Assembly: GCA_014803505.1 (NCBI GenBank)
Contig: JAAVBM010000060.1
Coordinates: 1 to 64,000 of the forward strand
DNA: 64,000 bases
Direction: 5' to 3'
Source: a bacterium
GTDB taxonomy: Bacteria > Cyanobacteriota > Vampirovibrionia > Gastranaerophilales > Gastranaerophilaceae
Position numbers and translations under genes: made by a program. Positions within the stretch are counted from its first letter, which is position 1. Each line of letters starts with the position of its first letter. Of the stretch, positions 24,550-33,385 are shown one piece after another. A model generated the notes under the pieces. That model saw nothing but the letters and a program-made list of their open reading frames with translations, made no database searches and was not told the DNA's origin.

Positions 24550-25881
24550 TTGAAAAACAAAATTATTATGTTTTGGGTAATTGTAGCAATTGTTATAACC
24601 TCAATTGTTGTAATTTACAAAAAACCTACAAAACTCGGACTAGATCTTGTTGGCGGTTCTAGAATTATGTTAGAAGCTCGTACAACAGATACAGTTAGAA
24701 AAATTACTCCAGAAGTAATGAGCCGTTTGCAATATGCGATTGAAAGTCGTGTAAACAAACTTGGGGTTTCAGAAACAAGTGTTGCTCAAATCGGTGACAA
24801 AAGATTACTTGTTGAAATTCCTAACGTAACTGATTTGAAAGAAGCAGAAGCATTTTTAGGTAAAACTGCTCAATTAGAATTCAAACAACCAGTTTTGGAT
24901 GAAAATAAACAACCAAAAAGAGATGACAATGGTCTTATGATGTGGGAACCTACAGGTTTGACCGGTGAAGATTTGAAATCTGCATCAATTGGTTCTGATC
25001 AAACAGGTCAATGGACTGTTTCTCTTGAATTCAATGGAAATGGTGCAACTAAATTTGCAGAGTTGACACAAAAACTTGTTGGTCAGCAAATGGCAATTTT
25101 CTTTGATAATGAAGAAATTTCTGCTCCAGTGATTCGTGAAGCAATTTTTGGTGGCAGAGCTGAAATTTCAGGCGGAAGTTCAGGATTCAAATATGAAGAA
25201 GCTGAAAAAATGGTTAACCTTTTGAATGCTGGTGCACTTCCTGTTCCATCTGATATTATTCAAGAAAATACAGTTGGACCAACTTTAGGTTCTGACAGTA
25301 TTGAAAAATCAAAAGTTGCAGGTATTATCGGTATCGGTTTCGTAATGTTATTTATGGTTTTTGCTTATCGTTTACCTGGTTTGATTGCAGATATTGCGTT
25401 AATAGTATATAGTTTAATCTTATTTGCTATGTTCAAAGCTATTCCTGTTACGCTTACACTTGCGGGTATTGCAGGTTTCATTCTTTCTGTTGGTATGGCA
25501 GTTGATGCTAATATTCTTATCTTTGAAAGAACTAAAGAAGAATTGAAAGCAGGTAGAAATTTATTTACAGCTATCAATTCAGGTTTTGACAGAGCATTTA
25601 CAAGTATTTTCGATTCAAATATGACAACAATTCTTACTTGCGTAATTTTGTATTTCTTAGGTACAAGTGTTGTTAAAGGTTTTGCTTTAACATTGGCTCT
25701 TGGGGTAATTGTTTCAATGTTTACAGCGATTACTGTTACTAAGAACTTTATGCACTTAATCTTTGGTACCGGTGAATTGAAATATCCGGCATTATTTGGC
25801 CTTTCTCATGATGATATTGGTCAAGCTTATGCGGCAACAGAAACCAAACGTGAAAAAGCTCGTTTTGGTATTTTAGACTAG
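24550..25881 (+). CDS. secD: Protein translocase subunit SecD
   Basis: 443 residues. A first membrane helix (IIMFWVIVAIVITSIVVIY) is followed by GLDLVGGSRIMLEA and the periplasmic P1 domain (VNKLGVSETSVAQIG), then five membrane helices with VGPTLGSDSIEKSK, GMAVDANILIFERTKEEL and FDSNMTTILT. SecD works with SecF to pull exported proteins through SecYEG using the ion gradient. The start codon is TTG, supported by GAGGGTG seven or eight bases upstream. It lies 22 bases before secF. Confidence 0.95.
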   Translation: MKNKIIMFWVIVAIVITSIVVIYKKPTKLGLDLVGGSRIMLEARTTDTVRKITPEVMSRLQYAIESRVNKLGVSETSVAQIGDKRLLVEIPNVTDLKEAEAFLGKTAQLEFKQPVLDENKQPKRDDNGLMMWEPTGLTGEDLKSASIGSDQTGQWTVSLEFNGNGATKFAELTQKLVGQQMAIFFDNEEISAPVIREAIFGGRAEISGGSSGFKYEEAEKMVNLLNAGALPVPSDIIQENTVGPTLGSDSIEKSKVAGIIGIGFVMLFMVFAYRLPGLIADIALIVYSLILFAMFKAIPVTLTLAGIAGFILSVGMAVDANILIFERTKEELKAGRNLFTAINSGFDRAFTSIFDSNMTTILTCVILYFLGTSVVKGFALTLALGVIVSMFTAITVTKNFMHLIFGTGELKYPALFGLSHDDIGQAYAATETKREKARFGILD

Positions 25882-25903
25882 GAAAGTAAGAGGTAAATAT
25901 AAA

Positions 25904-26884
25904 ATGTTTAATTTTAAGAAAAATATGGTACATGTCGTAAAATATAGAGTTGTTTGGATGTGTTTATCAGCATTACTTCTGATACCTGGAATTATCGCAA
26001 TGATTTATTCTATGGTTACATATCCTACACATTCTCCTGTAAAAGTTGGTATTGATTATACTGGTGGTACTATTTTGCAGTACGGAACTCCGGAAGAAAT
26101 TTCAAGTGATAATTTAGCACAAACTCGTGATGCATTAGATAAAATTGGTGTATCAAATGCTTATTTGCAGGTTTTGAATGTTACACCTACTAAAGAAAAC
26201 AATAATATTAAATCAATTGTATCAATTAGAACCAAATTTATTGATGAAGGTTCTGATTTAGCATCTGATATTACAACTCAAATTCAAAAAGAATATAAAA
26301 ATGCTGAATTGATTCAAGTAACATCAGTTGGACCTACATTGGGTAAAGAATTATTTAAAATGTCTTTAATTGCATTAGGTCTTGCAATTTTAGGTATGAT
26401 AATTTATATTTCTATCAGATTTAAGTTAGAGTATGCAATTGCTGCTATTTTAGGTTTGGTGCATGACGTTTTATTTGTTGTCGGTATCTTTTCGATACTT
26501 GGATTATTCTGGAATGTTCAAGTTGACGGTTTATTCTTGACTGCGATTCTTACAGTAATTGGTTTTTCTATCAATGATACGATTGTTACATTTGACAGAA
26601 TTCGTGAAAACTTAAGATATTATGGTAAGAAAATGTCATATGGTGAAATTGTAGATGCTTCTGTAAATCAAACTTTAGCAAGAAGTGTTAATACATCATT
26701 AACAGCATTTATTACATTAGCTGCGTTGTATTTCTTTGGTGGTGTAACAACAAAAGATTTCGTTTTAGCAATGATGTTAGGTGTTGTTGTTGGTACATAT
26801 TCAAGTATTTTCTTCTGTTCAATGCTTGTTGATTTCTGGGAAGAAAGAAAAAATTCACCTAAAAAACCAGCTATAGAAGCTTAG
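25904..26884 (+). CDS. secF: Protein translocase subunit SecF
   Basis: 326 residues with six predicted membrane helices. VGIDYTGGTILQY follows helix 1, the small periplasmic domain ends at TSVGPTLGKELFKMS, and the membrane part has GLVHDVLFVVGIFSILG, IGFSINDTIVTFDRIRENLR and NTSLTAFITLAALYFFGG. Partner of SecD in preprotein export. AAGAGGTAAA precedes the start. A terminator follows at 26904, so dapA-secD-secF end together. Confidence 0.95.
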   Translation: MFNFKKNMVHVVKYRVVWMCLSALLLIPGIIAMIYSMVTYPTHSPVKVGIDYTGGTILQYGTPEEISSDNLAQTRDALDKIGVSNAYLQVLNVTPTKENNNIKSIVSIRTKFIDEGSDLASDITTQIQKEYKNAELIQVTSVGPTLGKELFKMSLIALGLAILGMIIYISIRFKLEYAIAAILGLVHDVLFVVGIFSILGLFWNVQVDGLFLTAILTVIGFSINDTIVTFDRIRENLRYYGKKMSYGEIVDASVNQTLARSVNTSLTAFITLAALYFFGGVTTKDFVLAMMLGVVVGTYSSIFFCSMLVDFWEERKNSPKKPAIEA

Positions 26885-26903
26885 TTTTTATATAATAAAA
26901 AAG

Positions 26904-26935
26904 AGTGACTTAGTTTAGGCTAGGTCACTTTTTTA
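26904..26935 (+). terminator. Rho-independent terminator after secF
   Basis: AGTGACTTAG (26904-26913) pairs with CTAGGTCACT (26920-26929), loop TTTAGG, followed by TTTTTT. Confidence 0.88.
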
Positions 26936-26991
26936 TTTACATAGTAATTATTATGAGCAAATATCTAATGCATATGGTAAAACTTTCTTTT

Positions 26992-27066
26992 GTCATTCCG
27001 GACTTGATCCGGAATCTATCAATGTCTATAAAATTGATAGATGCTGAATCAAGTTCAGCATGACAG
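26992..27066. repeat. Dispersed palindromic repeat element, copy 1
   Basis: Three successive inverted repeats: TCCGGA-CTTGA-TCCGGA, ATCTATCAAT...ATTGATAGAT and GCTGAA-TCAAG-TTCAGC, framed by GTCATTCCG and CATGACAG. A diverged copy with the same order of blocks lies at 62351-62420. The CATTCCGGACTTGATCCGGAAT type of repeat is known from many bacterial genomes; no ORF is present. Confidence 0.8.
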
Positions 27067-27247
27067 TTAATGAAATATTCTTTTTAAACCAGCTTTTGTT
27101 CCTTCATTTCTTTTTCTTTGTTGCCACGTAAAGAGAAAAAACGCAAGCAAAGATAGGGAAACTGGCGGCCAAATAATACGAGTCAGCAGAAACTACTTTT
27201 CCGAACCGTCCTAAATGTTTCTGAATACCAATAATAATTATAATAAG
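27067..27247. other. Non-coding tail after the repeat, possible remnant
   Basis: Low-complexity T/C-rich and A-rich DNA (TTTCTTTTTCTTTGTTGCCACG) and a short more GC-rich patch at 27165-27215. It has no usable ORF. It looks like decayed repeat-associated sequence between the convergent secF and uvrD genes. Confidence 0.4.
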
Positions 27248-29776
27248 CTAGAATTTTTTTAATTTGGCATATGCAGCATCCATAGCCTTTTTGCCTTGCT
27301 TGCCAAAGTCTATAGTATACATTACACTCTCTCCAATGTTCATAACATCAGTGATGTGCCCAATCCCCATCTGCTCATGAAATACTCGCTGACCAACTTC
27401 ATAAACATCATTTAAAGCTTGTGAAGCTTTTCTTTGTTCTTCTCGTTTTTCTGCTTCTTTTTGTTCTGCCGCAAGTCTTTGACGACGTTCTTCTGCCATT
27501 CTTTTAATGGCATTATCTTTAAAAAATGCAGCAATTTTTTCTTCTTCTCGTTTTTTGTTTATAGCAGATTTTACAATAATTGTTCTTTGTGGGGTTCTGT
27601 TAGATACAGGTTTTGAATATGTTGGTTTAGAACTGGTGTTGTTATCATAGTTTTTCTTACCGCCAGATGCAAGCCCTTTTCTTTGTGGGGCAACAAAATT
27701 AGCACCAAAACCTGTTGAAGGTTTTATATATCCGTAACTATCTGATTCTGCTTTATTTTCTCTTGCTTTAGATACTGCACTTCTGAATGTCGAACTGCTT
27801 CTTGATGTACCTTCTGATTCAGTTGATTCAATAAGATTTTGCGGAATCTCTTCGATAAATCTTGATGGATTGTAGTATCTGTATTCACCCCAAGTTTGAC
27901 GACGCTTAGCTGATATTAGGTATAATTTTTCTTCTGCTCTTGTTATACCGACATACATAAGTCTACGTTCTTCTTCAACTTCAGATGGAACTTGAAGAGT
28001 TCTTTGGCTTGGGAAAATTCCTTCATCCATCCCTGCAATAAATACGTGTGGAAATTCCAACCCTTTTGCTGCGTGAAGTGTCATCATTGTTACGTTATTA
28101 GCTTCTTCTTCCATTGAATCAAGATCTGAAACCAGTGCTACTTGTTGCAAAAATTCGCCAAGTATATTGTTATCTTCTTCCGGAACAAATTCTTCTGCAA
28201 CGTTAACAAGTTCTTGCAGGTTGTTTATATCATCCTGAAATTCAGGATCTGTTGCGGCTTTAGCTTGAAGTTCGGCAAGATATCCTGATTTTTCAATTAC
28301 TAATGTAACAAACTCTTTTAAAGTATAAGAATTTTGAGCATCTCTAAATTTTTGAATAAGAGTTGCAAAATCTTTCAATTTAGATTGAGTTTTTGCAGTA
28401 ATAGTTGATTCTTCACAAATTTTTATTGCTTCATACAGGCTTATATCTCTTTCGTTAGCAAAGTCTGAAAGGTTTTTTACTGTAGTATCGCCGATTCCAC
28501 GTTTTGGAATATTGATTACACGACGTAAACTTTGTGAATCATCAGTGTTGTTAATAAGCTTTAAGTAACACAATACTGTTTTTACTTCTGCACGGTCGTA
28601 GAATTTTGTTCCACCGTATATTTTATAAGGAACACCACAAGCCATACAAGCTTCTTCCAAAGCTCGGGATTGGTTGTTTGTTCTATAAAGAATTGCGAAT
28701 TTATTATAGTTACCACCTGCAGTTCTTCTAATATTGCTTACAATGTAATTAGCCTCGTCAGCTTCATCGTCTGCTATGTAGTAACTTAATTTATCCCCTT
28801 CACCTTTATTGGAATATAGAACTTTATCCAAACGTTCATCATTATTTTCAATAACAGCGTTTGCTGCATTAAGAATATGTGCTGTTGAACGATAATTTTG
28901 TTCAAGTTTAATCAATTTTGTTTTAGGGTAGTCTTTTTGGAAATTCATTATAATTGTGAAATCCGCACCACGCCAAGAATAAATTGATTGGTCGACATCA
29001 CCTACGACGCAGAGTGAACGTTCTTGTGGAATTTCTTGTTGTAAATTTGTATAAAGCATATTAACAAGCTTGTATTGAGCAAGGTTTGTATCCTGATACT
29101 CATCGACCATAATATGCTGGAATCTTTCATAATATTGCTTTCTAACATCTTCGTTTTGTTCTAATAGTTTAACCGTTAGCATAAGCATATCGTCAAAATC
29201 TATAGCATTGTTGTTATTTAGAGCTTTTTCGTATTCTTCATAAACAGCTGCAATTCTTTGAGATTTGAAATCTCTTGCAAATGTTGCGAATGCTGTTGCA
29301 TCTTGCATTTTGTTTTTTGCATTTGATATAACTGATTTTACAAGCTTTGTTGGGTAAACTTTATCATCAAGATTAAGTTTTTTTATAGCCCTTGTTATAA
29401 TTTGGTTAGTATCAGTATCGTCATATATTGTAAAATTTTTATCTAAATTTTTACCGGTTGCAGTGTTATATTTGTCAATATTTTCACGAAGGATTCTACC
29501 ACAGATACCGTGGAAAGTTCCAACCCACATGTATTTAACAGTATCTTCACCAATAATTTTACCGATACGTTCTTTCATTTCTTTTGCGGCTTTGTTGGTA
29601 AATGTTACGGCAAGTATACTTCTTGGCTTTGTCCCGTTCTTAATCATATATGCTATACGAGTGGTCAAAACCTTTGTTTTACCTGAACCTGCTCCGGCTA
29701 ATATAAGTAACGGACCTTGTGTTGTTTTTACAGCTTCAACTTGTTCCTTATTAAGATTTTCTAATAGATTTTCCAT
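27248..29776 (-). CDS. UvrD/PcrA-family superfamily 1 DNA helicase
   Basis: 842 residues from ATG 29776; this start has GGGAAGAGG just upstream and gives the standard opening MENLLENLNKEQ, whereas the track start at 29818 adds 14 unlikely residues. Motifs: I AGAGSGKT, Ia TFTNKAAKEMKER, II DEYQDTN, III GDVDQSIYSWRGA, IV LEQNYRS, V TLHAAKGLEF and VI VGITRAEEKL. It unwinds DNA with 3'-5' polarity in repair and replication restart. The C-terminus is a charged linker and a small domain (VYEVGQRVFHEQMGIGHI), as in PcrA. Confidence 0.95.
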   Translation of the reverse strand: MENLLENLNKEQVEAVKTTQGPLLILAGAGSGKTKVLTTRIAYMIKNGTKPRSILAVTFTNKAAKEMKERIGKIIGEDTVKYMWVGTFHGICGRILRENIDKYNTATGKNLDKNFTIYDDTDTNQIITRAIKKLNLDDKVYPTKLVKSVISNAKNKMQDATAFATFARDFKSQRIAAVYEEYEKALNNNNAIDFDDMLMLTVKLLEQNEDVRKQYYERFQHIMVDEYQDTNLAQYKLVNMLYTNLQQEIPQERSLCVVGDVDQSIYSWRGADFTIIMNFQKDYPKTKLIKLEQNYRSTAHILNAANAVIENNDERLDKVLYSNKGEGDKLSYYIADDEADEANYIVSNIRRTAGGNYNKFAILYRTNNQSRALEEACMACGVPYKIYGGTKFYDRAEVKTVLCYLKLINNTDDSQSLRRVINIPKRGIGDTTVKNLSDFANERDISLYEAIKICEESTITAKTQSKLKDFATLIQKFRDAQNSYTLKEFVTLVIEKSGYLAELQAKAATDPEFQDDINNLQELVNVAEEFVPEEDNNILGEFLQQVALVSDLDSMEEEANNVTMMTLHAAKGLEFPHVFIAGMDEGIFPSQRTLQVPSEVEEERRLMYVGITRAEEKLYLISAKRRQTWGEYRYYNPSRFIEEIPQNLIESTESEGTSRSSSTFRSAVSKARENKAESDSYGYIKPSTGFGANFVAPQRKGLASGGKKNYDNNTSSKPTYSKPVSNRTPQRTIIVKSAINKKREEEKIAAFFKDNAIKRMAEERRQRLAAEQKEAEKREEQRKASQALNDVYEVGQRVFHEQMGIGHITDVMNIGESVMYTIDFGKQGKKAMDAAYAKLKKF

Positions 29777-29861
29777 GACCTCTTCCCAAATAAAAAAAAA
29801 TATGCTATAATCTAGCATAATTGAAAAATGTTATTAATGCAATTAGAAGGTAAAAGAAGAA

Positions 29862-30461
29862 ATGACAGAAAGTGATATGGAAATTTTATTAAGTTCAGAC
29901 GATGCAAATGAAGATGCTCAAAAATCAATAGTTGTACCTATTGATGAAGATATGGATACAGTTAAAGCTGATTCTCCGAATACAGTTGACGAATTGGCAA
30001 TGGAACTTGCTACAATAAAACAATCTGCTAAAAAAATAGCAATTATTGGTAGTCGTAATCTTCCAATCACTCATCAACAAATGATTGAAACTCTTGCAAC
30101 AGCTCTTGTTATGCAAGGTAATACAATAATTACTTCAGGTGGTTCTTCTGGAACTAATGCTGCGGCTATTCGTGGTGCTATGAAAGCTAATCCTGAAAAA
30201 TTAAGTGTTGTTCTTCCTCAAACAATAGGTCAACAACCTTCTGATGTTCAAGATCAACTAATTGGTGTTCCAAATATTATTGAGCACGCAGATAGAGCTA
30301 TGATGACTTTGGCTGATGCTTCAAGAGTTTGTAACAGAGAAATTATTGATGAATGTAATCAATTGATTTGTTTCTTATCTCATACAAGTAAAACTCTTCA
30401 TAGTGCGGTTCAGTACGCTGAAGAAGGTCATAAAGTTATTACTGTATTTTACTTAGATTAA
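29862..30461 (+). CDS. SLOG/Rossmann protein related to cyanobacterial DprA-like family
   Basis: 199 residues. After a 50-residue acidic, flexible N-terminus, the core begins with KKIAIIGSRNLPITHQQMIE, then TIITSGGSSGTNAAAIRGAM, VVLPQTIGQQPSDVQDQL, SRVCNREIIDECNQLICF and EEGHKVITVF. This is a SLOG/LOG-type nucleotide-binding Rossmann fold, shorter than DprA and without its N- and C-terminal domains. Proteins of this type in Cyanobacteria are annotated as recombination-mediator protein A. It is divergent from uvrD/pcrA and leads an operon with the two next genes. The ligand is unknown. Confidence 0.75.
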   Translation: MTESDMEILLSSDDANEDAQKSIVVPIDEDMDTVKADSPNTVDELAMELATIKQSAKKIAIIGSRNLPITHQQMIETLATALVMQGNTIITSGGSSGTNAAAIRGAMKANPEKLSVVLPQTIGQQPSDVQDQLIGVPNIIEHADRAMMTLADASRVCNREIIDECNQLICFLSHTSKTLHSAVQYAEEGHKVITVFYLD

Positions 30462-30475
30462 TAAGGCTCTATATT

Positions 30476-31645
30476 ATGAGCGATAAATTGAAAAAATTAA
30501 CCGGTAAAAATCCTAAAGATTTTGAACCGATAGCTTTTAGTCTTATAAATGACTGTGATGTGGAACTTTTTTCTGAACTTGTGGAAAAAGATGATTTTTT
30601 GTTTGACTTTGTTAAACAAAACGTTTCTGACAGACTTTCAAAGGTTTGTAATGAGTCAAATTATTTAAATTTGATTCCGTTTTTGAAATTTTATTCTCCA
30701 TCGTATGAAGAGTTTATTGTGTCTACTCTTGTGCGTTTTGCTGATGAAGATTTGACCGATAAAATGTTAGAACTTTTTGAATCCGGTTCAGATAATGAAA
30801 AAGCTTATTGTGCGAAGTTTTTCTCTTATATTCAAGATCCGTTGGCAATTGACTTTTTAAAACAGAATGCTTATTCAGAAAATGTTTCATTGAGTACGAA
30901 TTGTGCGTCAACTTTAGCAGCAATTGGAGAAACTTCTTCTTATAATGAAGCGTTGACTAAACTTTGTTCTGGTGACGATTTTGAGAAGCTGGATGCGGTT
31001 AGATTTCTTGTGTCTTATGGTAACAAAGATGCAGTTTCTAATATTATTGAAGTGTTAAAGGTTTCTCCAATGGCAGAAAATATGGCAGGAGATTTGTTGT
31101 ATCTTTCTGATTGGTTCGAATTGAAAAATAATAATTTTTCTGATGCATTGTTTGTTTTAAATCTTGTTATTAATGGTTTAGGTGAAATTCTTGGTTTGGC
31201 TCAGGTTTTTGACTTTAGATTATATGATATTGTTGAGGCTTTGTTGAGCTCTGATATTTCATCGGAATCTGCAGTGGTATTACTTAACGCTAAAGATAAG
31301 TTTGAAACTCTAACAGAAAATGATGAATATTTATTTGATGAGCAAAAAGATGTTAAGCAGGAAGTTTATGATATTAAAGCACTTTTGGCTTCTATGTCTT
31401 TAGATTCGTTGCAAAATTTAGCCGATTCAGAATTGAGTGATAACAGCTTATTTGTTTATACAGCACTTGATTTATCATCAAATGTTCAAAAAATTAGAGA
31501 ACTTTTATCTTCAAATAATCAAACTCTTGTGTTGAAATCTTTAGAAGTTTTGAAAACAAGAAATTCATTAACCTGTGAAGATAAAACATTGGCACTGAAT
31601 TCTGTAACTGATGCCAATATCAAAAGTGTAATAATGGCTATATAG
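30476..31645 (+). CDS. HEAT-like helical repeat protein
   Basis: 389 residues, mostly alpha-helical, with HEAT/ARM-like helix pairs: FEPIAFSLINDCDVELFSELVEK, EKAYCAKFFSYIQDPLAIDFLKQNA, LSTNCASTLAAIGETSSYNEAL and KLDAVRFLVSYGNKDAVSNIIEVL. There is no signal peptide or membrane helix. Such repeats scaffold protein complexes. It lies 14 bases after the SLOG gene and ten bases before the EF-hand gene, so all three are co-transcribed. I infer a joint function but cannot name it. Confidence 0.7.
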   Translation: MSDKLKKLTGKNPKDFEPIAFSLINDCDVELFSELVEKDDFLFDFVKQNVSDRLSKVCNESNYLNLIPFLKFYSPSYEEFIVSTLVRFADEDLTDKMLELFESGSDNEKAYCAKFFSYIQDPLAIDFLKQNAYSENVSLSTNCASTLAAIGETSSYNEALTKLCSGDDFEKLDAVRFLVSYGNKDAVSNIIEVLKVSPMAENMAGDLLYLSDWFELKNNNFSDALFVLNLVINGLGEILGLAQVFDFRLYDIVEALLSSDISSESAVVLLNAKDKFETLTENDEYLFDEQKDVKQEVYDIKALLASMSLDSLQNLADSELSDNSLFVYTALDLSSNVQKIRELLSSNNQTLVLKSLEVLKTRNSLTCEDKTLALNSVTDANIKSVIMAI

Positions 31646-31655
31646 GAGTAAGAAT

Positions 31656-31973
31656 ATGTTTGTATTTTTAGATAATGAAGCAAATCTACCGGAAGGTTAT
31701 CGTAGACTTTCATCTCAAGAAATAATGAATAATTACCTAAAAATGGATTTGAATAAGGATTATACTGTTTCTAAAAATGAGTGGATGTTTATGTTTATCA
31801 AATTATTAGAAAAAGATATTGATATTTTAGAAAAAGAAGGTCCTGATTCTATAATGAACAAAATACAGGAATTATCCGATGAATTTGACAGATATGATGT
31901 AAACGGCAATAAAAAATTAGATTATGAAGAATATAAATCAATCATAACTAATAGAGTTTATATTTCTGAATAG
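31656..31973 (+). CDS. Two-EF-hand calcium-binding protein
   Basis: A 105-residue protein with two EF-hand loops. Loop 1 is DLNKDYTVSKNE (31-42) with Asp31, Asn33, Asp35, Thr37 and Glu42; loop 2 is DVNGNKKLDYEE (81-92) with Asp81, Asn83, Asn85, Lys87 and Glu92. Both have the 12-residue spacing and final Glu needed for Ca2+. A helix connects them. AGGAG precedes the ATG. No signal peptide, so it is cytoplasmic, possibly a small calcium sensor for the helical-repeat or SLOG protein next to it. Confidence 0.85.
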   Translation: MFVFLDNEANLPEGYRRLSSQEIMNNYLKMDLNKDYTVSKNEWMFMFIKLLEKDIDILEKEGPDSIMNKIQELSDEFDRYDVNGNKKLDYEEYKSIITNRVYISE

Positions 31974-31975
31974 GA

Positions 31976-32245
31976 TTATTTTGTTAATTTAGATATAAAG
32001 TTTTCAATCCAATTGGATTTCATCCCCATAGCTTCTTCAAAGTCTTTTTTAGGTAATTTAGAAGCCATTTCGAATGAATCTATAGAAATATCACTTTCGA
32101 AAAGACTTTTAGTGTCTTTTTTTTCTTTTTTTCGTTGTCCACGCATCATAAATCCTGTATTACCACCGCTTCCGCCATCGTTATTCATGTTAGCTGCTGC
32201 TTTGATAACCGGTTGAGATCTTCCAACGTTTACATCGAAACTCAT
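31976..32245 (-). CDS. Uncharacterised small protein
   Basis: 89 residues: a Gly/Asn-rich N-terminus (NMNNDGGSGGNTGFMMRG), a basic patch (RGQRKKEKKD) and a helical C-terminus (SFEMASKLPKKDFEEAMGMKSNWIENFISKL). No known domain. It converges on the EF-hand gene with two bases between the stops. The frame is supported by normal amino-acid composition and by the lack of another gene here, but a ribosome site is weak. Confidence 0.55.
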   Translation of the reverse strand: MSFDVNVGRSQPVIKAAANMNNDGGSGGNTGFMMRGQRKKEKKDTKSLFESDISIDSFEMASKLPKKDFEEAMGMKSNWIENFISKLTK

Positions 32246-32321
32246 TGTTCTAATCCTTATATTTTTCCCTTATATATATAAAGTATTGAAATCGTTAATT
32301 TTTATTACATGAGTAGTATAA

Positions 32322-32404
32322 TTGTTACAAATCTTAATTTTTAAACAGGGTTAAAAGTGTTATAAATACGCTATTTAGGTCGTTTATTACTTTTTGTTAC
32401 AAAT
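32322..32404. repeat. Direct repeat TTGTTACAAAT (two copies)
   Basis: TTGTTACAAAT occurs at 32322-32332 and 32394-32404, 72 bases apart, in the intergenic region before the 32478 gene. The core TTGTTACAA is nearly palindromic. The second copy could serve as a -35 (TTGTTA, 17 bp, TAAATT). Possible operator; weak evidence. Confidence 0.3.
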
Positions 32405-32477
32405 GTCGTGTAAGATTAAATTTTGTTTTTGATTATGCCGATAAAGTATAGGTAAGGAATTATCCTGAGGATTTGAC

Positions 32478-33383
32478 ATGTCTATCGCTATTAGTTCTAC
32501 ATTAGAATATTTGCAATCCAGACTTCAGATACCTGAAGCCAAGATGCAAATTTATGCTGAAAAATCTTTAGAAGAAATCCTTGAATTAGAAGCTGCGGAA
32601 GGTAATCAGGCTGCGATACAACTTGCTGCGGATATGTTTAGCGATCCGAATCAGCTTATTGAACTTTTTCAACTTGCAGATCCTGAAAATAAGTTAGTTA
32701 TATTACAATCAATGTCATCAGCTCAGTTAGAAAAATTAGTTCCAATGTTAGAAACTGATGATTTATTGCAAGGTCTTCAATTTTTTACTCAAGACGGGTT
32801 AATGGACTTGTTAAAGGATATTCCGCAAGAAGAGTTAGTTAAAACTGTTTTCCAAATGTTTTCAGAACAACAGATAATTGAATTTATGCCGGAAAAAGAA
32901 TTGGATAAACTTTTGACCGGTATTGATATGGATAAAGATGTTTTGTTAAATAATTTGAAATCAATACCTGAGATGTATTTGCAACAGATTATTGAGAGTG
33001 TTACAGGAGAAGAAGCTCAAGGTAACTCAGCTGAACTTATTAACCAAATAGGACAATTCGGCGATTTAGAATACAGAAATGCTATTTCAAATTTACAACT
33101 TGTTCAAAAGCAAGAATTAACTCTTTCTATAACAAGTGGTGACCCTAAATTGTATGAAAAATTTAGCGCTGATTCTTATGTGAATATTATTAGAAGAGAA
33201 AGAGAAAAAGACGAAACTATTAAATCAATGGCAGTTATCAAGCCTGAATATTTACAAAAAATGATGGATAAACTTCCTGATGATTTGTTGAATGTTGTTA
33301 TAACTCAAATTGATACAGAAAAATTTGCCGATGCGTTAATCAATACTTTCCCTGAAGTTTTGGCGAAATTTATTGCAGGGTAA
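32478..33383 (+). CDS. Helical-repeat protein resembling MgtE_N/FliG-type repeats
   Basis: 301 residues, nearly all short helices in repeats of about 25-30 residues: NKLVILQSMSSAQLEKLVPMLE, DDLLQGLQFFTQDGLMDLLKDIP, EELVKTVFQMFSEQQIIEFMPE, KELDKLLTGIDMDKDVLLNNL. This looks like the superhelical N-terminal domain of MgtE and the repeats of FliG, but no magnesium channel or flagellar domain follows. Cytoplasmic. TGAGG precedes the ATG. Its stop is two bases from that of pncC on the other strand. Function unknown. Confidence 0.65.
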   Translation: MSIAISSTLEYLQSRLQIPEAKMQIYAEKSLEEILELEAAEGNQAAIQLAADMFSDPNQLIELFQLADPENKLVILQSMSSAQLEKLVPMLETDDLLQGLQFFTQDGLMDLLKDIPQEELVKTVFQMFSEQQIIEFMPEKELDKLLTGIDMDKDVLLNNLKSIPEMYLQQIIESVTGEEAQGNSAELINQIGQFGDLEYRNAISNLQLVQKQELTLSITSGDPKLYEKFSADSYVNIIRREREKDETIKSMAVIKPEYLQKMMDKLPDDLLNVVITQIDTEKFADALINTFPEVLAKFIAG

Positions 33384-33385
33384 AT

